From: Henricia sp. BOLD:AAB3569
Lineage: Eukaryota; Echinodermata; Asteroidea; Spinulosida; Echinasteridae
DNA: 64,000 nucleotides
Assembly: GCA_037783545.1 (NCBI GenBank)
Contig: JBBELK010000008.1
Span: forward strand, 821,001-885,000
Reading direction: 5' to 3'
Under the pieces are notes generated by a model. It had not been told where the DNA came from. It did no database searches and saw only the letters and a program-made list of their open reading frames with translations. Shown here piece by piece: positions 54,501 through 64,000 of this stretch; position 1 is the first letter of the stretch; each line of letters opens with the position of its first letter. The translations under genes were made by a program, and so were the position numbers.

Positions 54501-56132
54501 TGGCATCTTCATTATACCCCCTTCCTGTATATTCACTAACACGAACATTTTATTTGTCTCACATCATACAACCGTGCAACCTTCTCCAAAACAAGACAAA
54601 AAAGGATGCGATTCTACGAGTCGAGTCAACGGTACCTAAAAAGCTAGCCGCAGTCAACCTAAGTGTCAACGCCCATTTGTGGTCCGCGCGCCGCTCGCTA
54701 ACGATAAAAACAATCGCCCATTTGTAGTTTGTGTGTTAGTTCTAGGCTAGCACTCACGGCTACAAACCACGGATTTAATAACTATAGTACAATGGAGCGG
54801 ACGGTCCCTATGTGTTTGTACAGCATGCAGCGCGGGCTACATGCAACACAAAAATGGCACGGGTAGCGCAATGTCTTCTCCAGGAATTTATTGTAAATCA
54901 CTGTTACAAATGTTCACGCACCGCCGGCCAGCCGCGCCGGTACTCTGCTTCCGGGGTATTTTTTTTATGGAGGAAGACAATTACGTTAACATTTTTTTGG
55001 CGGGAGGACGAGAATGAGCACCTCGCTCAAAATGTGAATTTTAAAAACTTTATATTTTGGGGGAAAATACAAAATAATAAATTGTTTTTGGATTTTGGCA
55101 TCTCAAACGCGGCCGCAAAATCCAAACGCGGGCGGGTTACGGGAAACATAAAATCGAGTTTCATTAGCCTAATGAAACGGCCGGGGGAAAGAGCAGCCAA
55201 GTCATTTCATCAGTGCGTACAGCGGTAGCGGCACGGAAAGGACTGCGTACGTGTAAATGTATTTGTGCCCGATTTTCACATAGGAAAGCGCCCTCTCTCG
55301 AGATCTCACGTGCAGTACGGCAACGACAGAACCAGCCGTTCGATTAGTACGTTGGACAACATTTTGGCTTCAAAAACGGTGTTGGAACTGTAAGTTTTTC
55401 TTTCTAATCATTTTCCAAATATGGACATATGTATCTAAAACCACTGCAGGACACAACTAGGAGGAAATTTTTTGGTGTTATTCTAATTTCGAGCCAAAAT
55501 TACAACAATCCACTTTATGAAAGGAAAGCTCACTGACCAACCGGTGTGAAGTTGGTTACTTAGGCCTATTCGACGTTCGACGTTCAATATTCAATAAGCA
55601 TGATAAGGAGCTGTTAATTATTTATTCAATATTCAATAAGGAGCCGTTACTTATTCGATATTCAATAAGGAGAGGTTACTTATGCACCTATCAATTGGTT
55701 CTCCCCACGCTGCCCCATCCCCTAGGTGGGGGTTTGGTCACGTTTTTCATGCCCCAGGGTGGAGCATTTGACCCTTTGAAATAAAATTTTCTGTGCATTT
55801 GTATGTCGAATAAGTAACAGTTCCTTATTGAATGTTGAATAAGTAACAGCTCCTTATTGAATATTGAACGTCGAACGTCGAATAAGTAACCAACTTCACA
55901 CCGGTCACTGACCATCATAACCATGCCATGCTGACTAGGCTCCGACATGTCTGACCATGGTCTGACTGAGTCTGAGGCTAGGATGTCATGCATGTCGAGC
56001 ACGTCATGGCATGTAGACTAGTTCAGTTGGAATTTTCCTACCTTGCAGCACATCAGTAACCTCAACCGGTACCCCTCGCTCTTTCAGAACAGACAGAAGG
56101 GACGTAGAAGTGCAATCTTCTTCAAATGACAT
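45508..56132 (-). CDS. Eight-exon SAM-like domain protein, 620 aa
   Basis: Exons, in gene order: 56132-56042, 50798-50677, 50423-49899, 49728-49398, 48851-48613, 47744-47588, 46692-46598, 45810-45508. Every intron is GT-AG, the phases match at all seven junctions, and the lengths sum to 1,863 bases, an open frame of 620 codons plus stop. Exons 1-2 encode a SAM-like helical domain (SLLSVLKERGVPVEVTDVLQ, then EAKITQKLFFEFEREDLNDL). The middle (exons 3-4) is Ser/Thr- and Lys-rich and probably disordered. Exons 5-8 resemble the C-terminal half of uncharacterised 'SAM domain-containing protein 3-like' proteins of fish and invertebrates (LEMPFRRELI, ILKEYPCFRS, DFPCIIELDDCLVLVAG). Function unknown. 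An intact gene is likely. The family name is from memory. Confidence 0.75.
48087..48413. mobile_element. 327-bp MITE in intron 5 of the SAM-like gene
   Basis: Terminal inverted repeats of about 60 bp starting TATACACCAATCCGGTAAC, with ends continuing to CCATAGCTGGGGG. It lies between exons 5 and 6 and does not touch splice sites. Confidence 0.8.
51160..51182. repeat. (ACATGT)n microsatellite
   Basis: A short run of TACATG units within intron 1 of the SAM-like gene. The word ACATGTACATG is common across the window. Confidence 0.8.
51403..51741. mobile_element. Fold-back element of about 340 bp
   Basis: Arms of about 130 bp (AACTACTTCGGTAAACATG on the left, inverse of CAACTACCTCGGTGAACAT on the right) around a centre near 51600. 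In intron 1 of the SAM-like gene. Confidence 0.75.
51966..52373. mobile_element. Inverted-repeat element enclosing another element's arm
   Basis: Terminal arms of about 75 bp (TAGTAGGGCTGTGATTTGCG and its inverse). The interior contains a perfect 16-bp-arm hairpin (52068-52101, TTCTGTCCCTACGGGA) and a stretch (about 52110-52290) matching the arms of the larger element at 52100-55535. The left arm and its flank recur at about 52790-52955. Confidence 0.65.
52374..52699. mobile_element. 326-bp fold-back element
   Basis: Arms of about 120 bp starting CAGCGTTATCCCCTGGGCGC and ending in the inverse. It lies directly against the element at 51966-52373. No ORF. Confidence 0.8.
53129..54096. mobile_element. 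TTAA-flanked DNA transposon, copy 2
   Basis: Same termini as 21524-22478 (one base differs at the left: ACAGGTAGAATCCCCCC). TTAA lies at 53125-53128 and 54097-54100. Same orientation and interior, including the MPSSCVVACFTRHY start at 53466 and the segment NYKDKIGMINIYFVYFPFN from 53802. A few indels separate the copies. Confidence 0.85.
54101..55160. other. Interior of the large inverted-repeat element; no gene recognised
   Basis: AT-rich and then mixed sequence. The longest open stretches (near 54500 and 54812) show no recognisable domain or splice support. Confidence 0.35.
55540..55905. mobile_element. 366-bp MITE with 9-bp target duplication
   Basis: Perfect ends ACCGGTGTGAAGTTGGTTAC. 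Direct flanks CACTGACCA at 55531-55539 and 55906-55914 form a 9-bp target duplication, as in Mutator-like elements. Sub-repeats of TTCAATATTCAATAAGGAGC lie in both arms. It was inserted at the outer tip of the large element's right arm. Confidence 0.85.
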
Positions 56133-56721
56133 TTTTAATTAGGAAAAAAGTGTCAACTAAAAGCGAGAACAAAAACCTGAACAATTTTCGTAAATCATGG
56201 AAATGGCAGACCCCGTGATTCAGACTAGTCAGGGATCTTCAGGTGCGGAAACCAGACTAGCCCTTGTGATGATAATGCAATGATCCTATTGGTTAATCGA
56301 CAAAAAAGACAAGAAATCGTTAAGACAAACAATTACATTTCATAAATATTCAGTATATATTTCAATGGATGCGAAACATGTATTAGATGATAAAAATGTT
56401 TTGAATATTTTTTTCGGAGTTAACAAAATTTGTAACAAAATTTGTATGATCCAGGCGCCATTATTTCTTGGGCCTTTTTCCAAATCTCGACTTGGGCTCA
56501 GGCTCAGGCTCCGGCTCCATGTAAACCACATGGAGCGCCGGTGACGGAGACGAAGACGAAGTCGAGTTTTGGAAAAAGGCACTGGCTTAGACTGGCTCCC
56601 GTCAATGCATGCATGCGCGCTCGATGCACCATTACCGGCCTGCTTGGAAAATACCGGTACTGTTTAAAATTCCTCATAAAACGTTTTATTCGAGTCATAA
56701 CAGTTTCTAGAAAGTGTCGAG
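56133..56721. promoter_or_regulatory. Head-to-head intergenic region
   Basis: 589 bp between the start codon of the minus-strand SAM-like gene and that of the plus-strand zinc-finger gene. It includes a small GC-richer inverted motif (CCATGTAAACCACATGG near 56518). The layout allows a shared promoter; no core promoter element is evident. Confidence 0.3.
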
Positions 56722-57192
56722 ATGGCTGTATGGCGATGTGCCTTGTGTCTTGTGTTTGTGTCATTGACTCTCCGTTTGCTGCTTAGTCATATTAATTTGA
56801 ACCATGGAAATGACCCTAGCTTCAGAGTTGTGTGTGGCATTAATGGGTGTCCAGTGCACTACACTAAGTTTCATTCTTTCTATAAGCATGTACGGGCAAG
56901 ACACGGTGAACTGTATGATGCTGTACCACCAGAAACAGATAAAACATTCCCAATATTATTGCCACTAACCCCTGTCACTGTCAAACGTCGTCTAGAAGCG
57001 CCAGAACATGACTTGCATGACCATCAAGGGGACATCAATGGCAATGCAGCAGAAGTCTGTGACGAAATTCCTAATCGTGAAATGAACGTAGACATTGAAG
57101 ATGGCGATGCCAATGGCTTACTCTATGACAATGAAGAACTGATAGACCCAGTTGGCATGGTTGGTGGAGAAGTTGATGGCAATGATGATTAT
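56722..57192 (+). CDS. Zinc-finger exon of a transposase-derived gene
   Basis: About 157 codons to a donor (TATCAG|GTTAGT). Finger 1 is CALCLVFVSLTLRLLLSHINLNH; its hydrophobic middle should not be read as a signal peptide. Finger 2 is CGINGCPVHYTKFHSFYKHV followed by RARH. An acidic linker follows. The two-finger head (FRVVCGINGC) is familiar from uncharacterised animal proteins whose C-terminal half is the domain seen at 59405-61246, so I treat both as parts of one gene, now separated by inserted DNA. Confidence 0.6.
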
Positions 57193-57239
57193 CAGGTTAG
57201 TATTATGGACTGGCCGGCAAAGGCCTCAGTCTTTTACGT

Positions 57240-57510
57240 AGTCAGTGAGCTTTCCTTTCATGAAAAAAAAATTGATTGTTGTCATTTTGCCTCGAAATTA
57301 GAATCACACCCACAAATTTCCTCCTATATAGTTGTGTCCTGCAGTGGTTTGAGATGTCCATGATTATAAAATGATTGGAAAGAAATACTTACAACACCGT
57401 TTTTGAAGCCAAAATAATGTCCAACGTACAAATTTTACGACTGCTTCTGTCGGTGCCGTGTTAATAAGTCTGGACGTGAGATCTCGAGAGAGGGCGCTTT
57501 CCTATGACGC
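57240..57510. repeat. Single arm of the large inverted-repeat element
   Basis: Matches 52100-52290 plus 52955-53010 without the insertions seen there (CCTCGAAATTAGAATCACAC, then TCTCGAGAGAGGGCGCTTTCC). It is useful as the uninterrupted form of the arm. It is cut off on the right by GC-rich sequence. Confidence 0.75.
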
Positions 57511-57514
57511 AACT

Positions 57515-59330
57515 ATGACGAGCTTTATGGACCTGCGAAGCCAGACCTCCAGCCTCCGCCTCCGACCCTTAGACAAGCAAATGGGAGCCCAATGCAGGCC
57601 CGGGGGGAGACTACCTTTGAACTCCAGATCGGAGATCAGGTCTTGAGCCACGCCTGCATTGTGGCTAAAATTGAGCCGGATGTCATCCTAGGGATAGACT
57701 TCATGTCGACGTACCGTTGCCAGTGGCGGTGGGGGGACAACACAGTGTTGATCAATGGAAAGTCCGCGGCTTTGGGAGGCTACGGACAGCACCCATCGGT
57801 GGCAAGAGTTCATGTTGGACACAAGGTGATAATTCGAGGAGCGGTGGAGGAAATACAATGGATAGGGGTTGGGACGGTGTACCTAGGCGAGCCCGACACA
57901 GCGGCTCCCCGCGAAGAGGAGGCCACCGGGACGGCGAAAGCAGGAGACCGGAAGGCGCCCCGCCAAGAGGGCGCGCCCCCACAGCTGAGGGCGGTTCGGA
58001 ACCCGCCCCTGGTAAGAACGCGGAAGCAGGAGACCGGAGGCGCCCGGACAGCAGGGCGCACCACAAACAGCGGAGAGCGGGCCGGAACCCGCCCCCGTAT
58101 AAGGATGAGCAACGCCCAGTGCAGCCACTGCGACCGGCGGTTCACCCGCCCGTCGAACCTGATGCGACACCTGGCCACGGCGTGCCCAGTACTTCACCCG
58201 ACGCCGCTGTTCGACTGCCCACTAGGTTGCGGACGGGATTTCTACCGGGAAGACATGCGGCACCGACACCTCAAGTACTGCGTTATGCGACCAGAGAGGG
58301 TGGCGACCGTGACAGTGGGCGACCAATTGGACGTGCACGCCAGCGACGACGAGCTGGAAGGCGAGGACAGGGAGCGGAGGGGGCTTGGCGGCCATTCGGA
58401 GCCGCCCCCTCGCGCTGAGGCACCCAAGCCGGGTTCCGCCCTGTCGGAGCCGCCAGCTCGTGGGGGGAATCGCACCCCACCGGAGTAACCCCCGGTCGCC
58501 GCGGCACCCCAGCCGGACGCCCAGAGAGCCTCGACACCACCCCCATCATGTCATCGGCCGCGGCGGGGAAATCGCACCCCACCGGAGCAACCCCCGGTCG
58601 CCGCGGCACCCCAGCCGGACGCCCAGAGAGCCTCGACACCACCCCCATCGGAGCGGCCCCCGAGCGCTACAACGCCATCGCGGACAGAGGGCGGCACCCA
58701 GACGGAAGCGGAGAGAGTCGTCCACCTACCACCACCCATGCCCCTGAGGAGGGAGTCACAGCTCAACGTTCCGCCCGGGTCTTTCATCACCTTCCCGGAT
58801 GGTGCTCGGTGGACGGTAACCGGAAGCAGCACCATTCGGGAAAGCAGCGCCCCCACCCCCGACGTACCCCCGGAACGTCCCTCAAGCGTTCTGGGATGAC
58901 CTGTTCCGACGCAGCGGGGACCACCACCCCCCTAATCAGACTCGTTGTTCTGGAACTTGTTGCCATGTTGTGTTTCTTTTTCTAACAGTTGTTCTTTGTT
59001 TTTTTTGTTCTGCAGTTGCAGTTGCCATGGTTATAGGGAATCGTCTCTCCGGCGGAACTGGGCGTCGCCGCCTGCTTTGGGGACAAGCAGGGTCCTCGAA
59101 GGGGGCGGAGTAACGGCCGTCCCGATCCGCCGCTGGGGGCGCCAGCACCGTTTCACGGTGGGTCTAACTGACGTGCTGGGGGCGCTATTGCGGCTCCGTG
59201 GGGAGCCGGTGGCGTGAGCCCCTGCCGGAGGATCGGGATACCCGTTCCGCGCGGGGAGACGTTTCCTGAGCGCCATCTTTGATCTTTGTGTTTGTTGAGG
59301 AAAGTTGGACCCAAATAAAGCTCCGGTATT
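57515..59330 (+). mobile_element. GC-rich LTR-element relic (Gypsy-like, fossil)
   Basis: Sharply GC-rich compared with its surroundings. It includes a protease-like piece (VILGIDFMSTY, near 57690) and a C2H2 ORF (CSHCDRRFTRPSNLMRHLAT, 57592-58488 frame), parts that parallel the zinc-finger ORF of the Gypsy element at 1-8370. A likely LTR end with AATAAA lies near 59313. It has lost most of pol and is clearly broken in several places. Old, but boundaries and age are uncertain. Confidence 0.55.
58470..58680. repeat. Direct repeat of about 88 bp inside the relic
   Basis: CACCCCACCGGAGTAACCCC to CCTCGACACCACCCCCATC occurs twice in a row (about 58474-58550 and 58567-58652). Confidence 0.8.
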
Positions 59331-59404
59331 TTCTTGCTGAGAATTGTCTTTTCCTGTTTCATAACAAGCAGGGAATATTCTTGTATTCTTGTTACAATAT
59401 CAAA

Positions 59405-61246
59405 GACTGGATAAGAAATGACAAGATTCGTGAAATGGTTTGTAGTGGCAATCAGTGTCATCACAGGGATTTTCTCGTCGATTTTTGTTGTGGGAGAGTT
59501 TATGGAAATCACCGTATGCTTGGCAAAGGAAACGAACCTACTATCCCCATTCTTCTATACTACGATGAGATTGATGTCTGCAATCCAATTGGATCAAAGT
59601 CATCATTGCATAAGCTCGGGATGATATACTTTTCCTTTGGAAATTTAGACATACGTTACAGGTCGAAAATAGATTCAATGCGGTTGGTAGCAGTAGCATC
59701 GTATGCAAACATTGTGCGTTATGGGATTGATGCCATTTTAGAGCCTGTTTGTGTGGACATGAACAGTCTAACTGATGGATTAGAAGTGGAAATTTCCAGG
59801 GAGGTGAAAATTAAGATAAGGTGTTGCATGCTGGCAGCACTGGCAGATACCCCTGCCAGTCATTCACTTGGAGGTTTCAAGGAAGGGGTAGGAGGAGCGT
59901 ATTCAAAATGTCGTCATTGTGAATGTTCTCCAGATGACATGCAACAGTACTTCACATATGATCGATTCACACAACGCAATCTTAGAACTCATAGACAATA
60001 TTGCGAAGAAATTGAAACTGCTGCGACAGAGTACATGAAGAATCACTTGAAAACAACATTTGGTGTTAATAGAAGAAGTGTACTCAACAATCTTCATGGT
60101 TTTGATGTGACTACAATGTTGCCTCAAGATATCATGCATGTCATGAACGAAGGTGTCCTTTAACACGAGTTGAAACTTGTGCTACAACGCATGGTTTCTG
60201 AGAGAATCCTTGACCTGGATCGGTTTAATATGAAGATTCGAAATTTTGAGTACAGTTATTTTGATAAGAAAGACAAACCTGGTGAAATCGCACGTGTTGT
60301 TTTAAACTCGGATGATTCAAGGATTAAACAAAGTGCTAGCCAAATGGCAGTTTTAGTGAAAATTATTCCATTTCTTCTGACTGGTCTGGTGCCAACAGAC
60401 AACCTGTATTATTCATTTCTTTTGGAGTTACTGAGAATATATCATGTACTGATGTCCCCTGTCATCTCCCTTGCAACTCTCTGCCTACTCAAGCATTGGA
60501 TAAGTGAACATTTATCAAATTTCAAGGCTTTGTTCCATGATATTCGGTTGATTCCCAAGCAACATTATCTTGTTCATTTTTCACAGATTATTAAACAATT
60601 TGGACCCCCTACAAGGTACTCAACGATAAGGTGGGAAGCTAAACATCAGTCCTTCAAAAGGTTGGCCACAAAACAGAACTTCCACAACATTGCTAAGTCG
60701 CTCGCAACGCAATACCAGGAACTTGAATGTCTAAAACATTCTAATCCACGGCAGCACCCTCTGTTTGCGAAGGATTTATCTCTTGGACCACAGAGAATGC
60801 TATCAAATGCTTGTTTGGATCATCTCAAAGGACAACTAAGAGCAAATAGCTATAACATAGATGTATCAGTAGGGTTCTCTGCTTTTAGTGTACAGCGTAT
60901 ATCAGTTTTTGGCACAAAATACATTGCTGAGCGTAGCTATCTTATTGTTGGCACAAATAGTGGACGTCCAGAATTTGGTTTGATGAAACAAATCTATATT
61001 GTTAACTCATCAGTGGTATTTTTTGAATTGGAAATCCTAGAGACTATGTACTTTGAGGACACTCTCCAAGCCTATGTTGTTGAAAAACCAACGCTTGCTC
61101 AGGGCTATGAGTTTTGTTGCCAATCTGAATTGGTGGATCACACCTGCTATGATATGATCACTATCGATGGAGTTTCTTACATTCCAATCGAATTTGATCT
61201 TGATGATTTGATAGAATTCACCGAGGATGTTTTGTCTGCCATGTAA
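59405..61246 (+). pseudogene. Transposase-derived domain protein, CACTA/Transposase_21-like
   Basis: Open to 60163, then one in-frame TAA (60161-60163), then open in the same frame to 61246. Features are YYDEIDVCNPIGSK (residues like the YSDG/DPFG start of Transposase_21), GMIYFSFGNL, YRSKIDSMRLVAV, LADTPASHSLGGFKEGVG, a CRHCECSPDDM pair, LPQDIMHVMNEGV and IPKQHYLVHF. I recognise it as the C-terminal part of a widespread animal family of 'uncharacterised' C2H2-plus-transposase proteins, and its descent from CACTA/EnSpm transposases is inference. The stop, and the LTR relic between it and the finger exon, make it a probable pseudogene. The break is single and the rest is well preserved. Confidence 0.6.
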
Positions 61247-62380
61247 ACAAGAGTGAGATACGTGTACCTGAAATGATGAAGTTTCTATTGGAACTGTTTG
61301 CATGATGTTTGATGGATAGAGGAGATATCAGATTACCAATTTAATTTTAGCCTATTTGTAATCAATTATTGACTTCTGCCTTTCATGTAGCGATGATTAC
61401 CTATAATACTGTACTATAAATGTTAACACACATTACTTTCTTCTAATTAGGCAATTAATTTCTTCTAAGTTTTATTATTTTGAGAAAAACGTCTTAGAAA
61501 TAGAAACCATCAATTGGGTAATTCTCCATGGGAGAGGAAAACATTTCAAAAATAAATATTTACATACAGTGTATATAAACCTTTTTGTACTTTTGTATGC
61601 CTAGGCAACCAACAAAAGACGTATTCACTTCGGCAGTCTATTGGGCATATTCTACGATATGCTAACCAGCAATGCAGTCATCACCGGACTGCTTTCATTT
61701 GACCTTTGACCTAAACAAAAATGAAGCCAAGCCCAGACATGTTTAGGGCTACATTTACATTTTGATGATCTGCTAATTTTCACCTAGCTTTCCCCTTGTG
61801 CCATTTTATAGACGTCTAAAATTTGTATTGTGATGAGTTTATGTTGAATTCAATGTTATGTATTGCATTTACCTATTAAAACTATGGCGTAATTCCGTTA
61901 CTGTTAAATGAAAATTATGAAAAGAGTGATTATTTTTTCAACTTTGTTCTGCATTGTCGTTAACAACACCCCTGAACTCTACAAATAACAGGTAGTGTCA
62001 AATTTTTAAATTTCAAAACTTTAGAGAGTTTCATTAATTGATGCGAAAACTCAAATATGCTGGTCCTCCGTCCGTAATTCCGTTACCGATATTAATCTTC
62101 GCACCTTAAAGGGTATAATCTTGTGGGAATTTTTTTTGGGAGTGGGTAGGGGTCGATCAATTATATTGGTTCTTGGCTCCCTTTCCATGTTTAGATTAGT
62201 TGTCTTCCATAGAACATATTTTCTTGTTAAAGAATAAGCCGTGACAAATGGGCGTAATTCCGTTACCGAAGAATTGCCAAAATATGTTATAGTCATCAAA
62301 TGTGACGAAAAAAAGTATGAAAAAGTCCTGCAGTGAAGGCGTTTTCTTACAATACATACCCAAATTCTTGATTCAACAAG
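61247..62380. other. No gene seen; repeated CGTAATTCCGTTAC word
   Basis: Follows the transposase-derived gene; an AATAAA lies near 61553. The 14-base word CGTAATTCCGTTAC occurs at about 61889, 62071 and 62254 in otherwise different surroundings. Confidence 0.4.
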
Positions 62381-62860
62381 AAAACTTTTCTTAGCTTAAA
62401 GAAGGATTTTAAAAAAATCTTCTTTTGAGAAAAACTTATCTTATGCTTAACAATTTCAGAAAAAATTACCTTAACTAAGTATAGGTGTCATTGAGAAAGA
62501 AATTCATGCACAAAAAAGGCTTTAAAGTATCTGACAAAATTATAATTTATTTTCTAGTTTCCCGTGCAGCCAGTACATATCAAGAAAATTGTGCTTATGC
62601 CCAAAAAAAGGTTTTCTCATGTAAACAAATCTTAAAACAAGAATAATTTGAGAAAAATCCAAGAAAATATCAAGAAATATTTTCTTATTATAACATATTT
62701 TCTAGTTTTCCATGCAGCCAGAACATTTCAAGAAAAATAATCTTATGCCCTAGAAAAGTTTTCTTATTTTTTAAAAAGATCTTGAAACAAGAAAATTTTA
62801 AGAAAAATCTAAGAAAATTTCAAGAAATATTTTCTTATAAGAAAATATGTTTTGCAGTGT
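62380..62860. repeat. AAGAAAAT-rich imperfect duplication
   Basis: Two copies of a unit of about 155 bp containing TTTTCTAGTTT, CATGCAGCCAG and CAAGAAATATTTTCTTAT (about 62550-62700 and 62700-62855). Many short inverted AAGAAAA/TTTTCTT pairs. Confidence 0.65.
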
Positions 62861-63560
62861 AGATATTGCAAAGACATTTGCGTTGTCATTACGTAAAATG
62901 AACGCCGCACATTTAACAATTTCTAAGAATGTCGCACCTAATTTTGTGAATTTTTGTATGAAAACGTATCTTCACTGGATCAAAACAATTCATTGTTCAG
63001 TTTTAAACCACAATTACAAACAATTTCTAAAATACGTATAGATGTATCGGAGTATGGCAAAATGATGACAATTTTTTTTCGAAGGAAATATTTCAGAATT
63101 TCCAATATTTCAGTGTTACAAACATTCACTACCAGTTAAAAATAACTAAATATTGCACATAAAACAGCCTCCTCAGTCATGCTTGTATTTTGACGTTTTC
63201 AGTAAATATGAATACTGCTTAAACATGTGCAATTTATAATAACTAGATATTGCAAAGAAATTTGCGTTGTCATTACGTAAAATGAACGCCGCACATTTAA
63301 CAAAATGTCCAAGAATGTCGCACCTAATTTTGTGAATTTTTGTATGAAAACGTACCTTTACTGGATCAAAACAATTTATTGTTCAGTTTTAAACCACAAT
63401 TACAAACAATTTCTAAAATACGTATAGATGTGTCAGAGTATGGAAAAATGACAAATTTCCAATATTTCAGTGTTACAAACATTCACTACCAATTAAAAAT
63501 AAAACAAATATTGCACGTAAAACAGCCTAGTCAGGTTTGTATTTTGAGTTTTCAGTAAAT
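62860..63560. repeat. Tandem duplication, unit of about 385 bp
   Basis: TTTGCGTTGTCATTACGTAA and about 270 following bases occur at about 62870 and 63260 with few changes. The small ORFs in each copy are not convincing genes. Confidence 0.8.
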
Positions 63561-63584
63561 ATGAATACTGCTCAATTATAGATA

Positions 63585-63920
63585 TTTTGGACTTCACTGT
63601 ATGTCATGAAAAACGAACTTTCAAATCAGTTTATGCTCAAAACATTTAATGTCAGCATCAACAGATAAACATCAATACAAATCAACAACTTTATCGCAAT
63701 GTAAAACATATACACTGCACTGACAATTAGCAGATCAAAGCCCAATTGCATGGTACATGAAAATATGTGCTTCACATGGACAGTACTTCACCGAAGATTG
63801 CATGTCATCAAAATTGAACTTTTAAATCAGTTTATGCTAAAAACATTTAATTTGTCAGCATAATAAAATCAACTTCAACTTTATCGCAATGTAAAACATA
63901 TACATTGCACTGAATTAGTT
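63585..63920. repeat. Tandem duplication, unit of about 210 bp
   Basis: AAATCAGTTTATGCT...AAAACATTTAAT and TTTATCGCAATGTAAAACAT occur at about 63620-63720 and 63826-63915. Confidence 0.75.
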
Positions 63921-64000
63921 ACTATCTAAACAAATTCTGGATTCCCTTGGTCATGTCAAATTGTTCACAACTGAGTACCACAAGCAGTGCTTCAATGTTT

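Larger units (their letters stand above)
52100..55535. mobile_element. Large terminal-inverted-repeat element with nested insertions
   Basis: The right arm (about 55170-55535) is the inverse of a left arm now split in two: 52100-52290, and then 52955-53125 after inserted elements. Shared words include TCTCGAGAGAGGGC, AATCGGGCACAAATACATTT and GCCAAAATGTTGTCCAACGT. A third, single-arm copy is at about 57240-57510. Inside lies the TTAA element 53129-54096. No transposase recognised in the 54100-55160 interior. The whole complex occupies intron 1 of the SAM-like gene. Confidence 0.65.

Noticed and set aside
54812-55228. 138-aa ORF
   Set aside because: Runs into the transposon's terminal arm; no recognisable domain and no splice sites.
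57717-58747. Overlapping long ORFs in the GC-rich block
   Set aside because: High GC makes all frames open. Only the frame with retropepsin-like and C2H2 motifs is supported, and it belongs to an LTR relic.

Overview
The window looks like nuclear DNA of a marine invertebrate, most likely an echinoderm and probably a sea star. I infer this from intron-bearing genes, dense short palindromic DNA transposons, and dispersed motifs I associate with sea-star genomes (an 'AAAGGCAG' element near 17470, a 'GGGGCCAATTTCATAGAG' element near 41389, a tRNA-headed SINE near 40000). No species can be named from sequence alone. Most of the window is mobile or repetitive DNA. I can support only one clearly host-type gene, plus one broken transposase-derived gene.

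Layout. 1-8370: an old Ty3/Gypsy LTR element (5' end outside the window) with gag, pol, a C2H2 zinc-finger ORF in the env position and a 3' LTR; a 5'-truncated LINE sits inside it at about 4700-6602. 8960-10685: nested inverted-repeat elements. 11110-15960: a satellite built of a 130-bp monomer inside a larger repeated unit carrying paired TGACGTCA sites. 16560-16850: tRNA-like copies. 17330-18260: palindromic GGTGTTA/TAACACC clusters and a GGGGAA microsatellite. 18990-19535: a fold-back element whose arms are an 18-bp minisatellite. 20280-20353: a 74-bp perfect palindrome beside a possible coding exon. 21524-22478: a TTAA-flanked element carrying a small gene fragment, with a second copy at 53129-54096. 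25640-27440: a 97-bp tandem array carrying two copies of one MITE. 27519-28335: another TTAA-flanked MITE.

28340-37830, minus strand: a decayed autonomous Helitron of the Helentron type. In order it has a cysteine-protease domain resembling herpesvirus tegument deneddylases, an 18-copy 21-residue coding repeat, a DUF6570-like region, an HUH/Y2 replication initiator, a PIF1-type helicase and an AP-endonuclease-like domain. A minisatellite of about 36 bp lies upstream of its first ORF. 38653-45431: large fold-back elements, a SINE, a 61-bp tandem repeat and several MITEs.

45508-56132, minus strand: an eight-exon gene with an N-terminal SAM-like domain. I could place every splice junction, and the exons sum to an open frame of 620 codons. 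Its first intron is packed with nested inverted-repeat elements. 56722-61246, plus strand, head-to-head with that gene: two C2H2 fingers and then a transposase-derived domain resembling CACTA/EnSpm Transposase_21, split by a GC-rich relic of an LTR element and carrying one in-frame stop. 61247-64000: AT-rich DNA with several tandem duplications.
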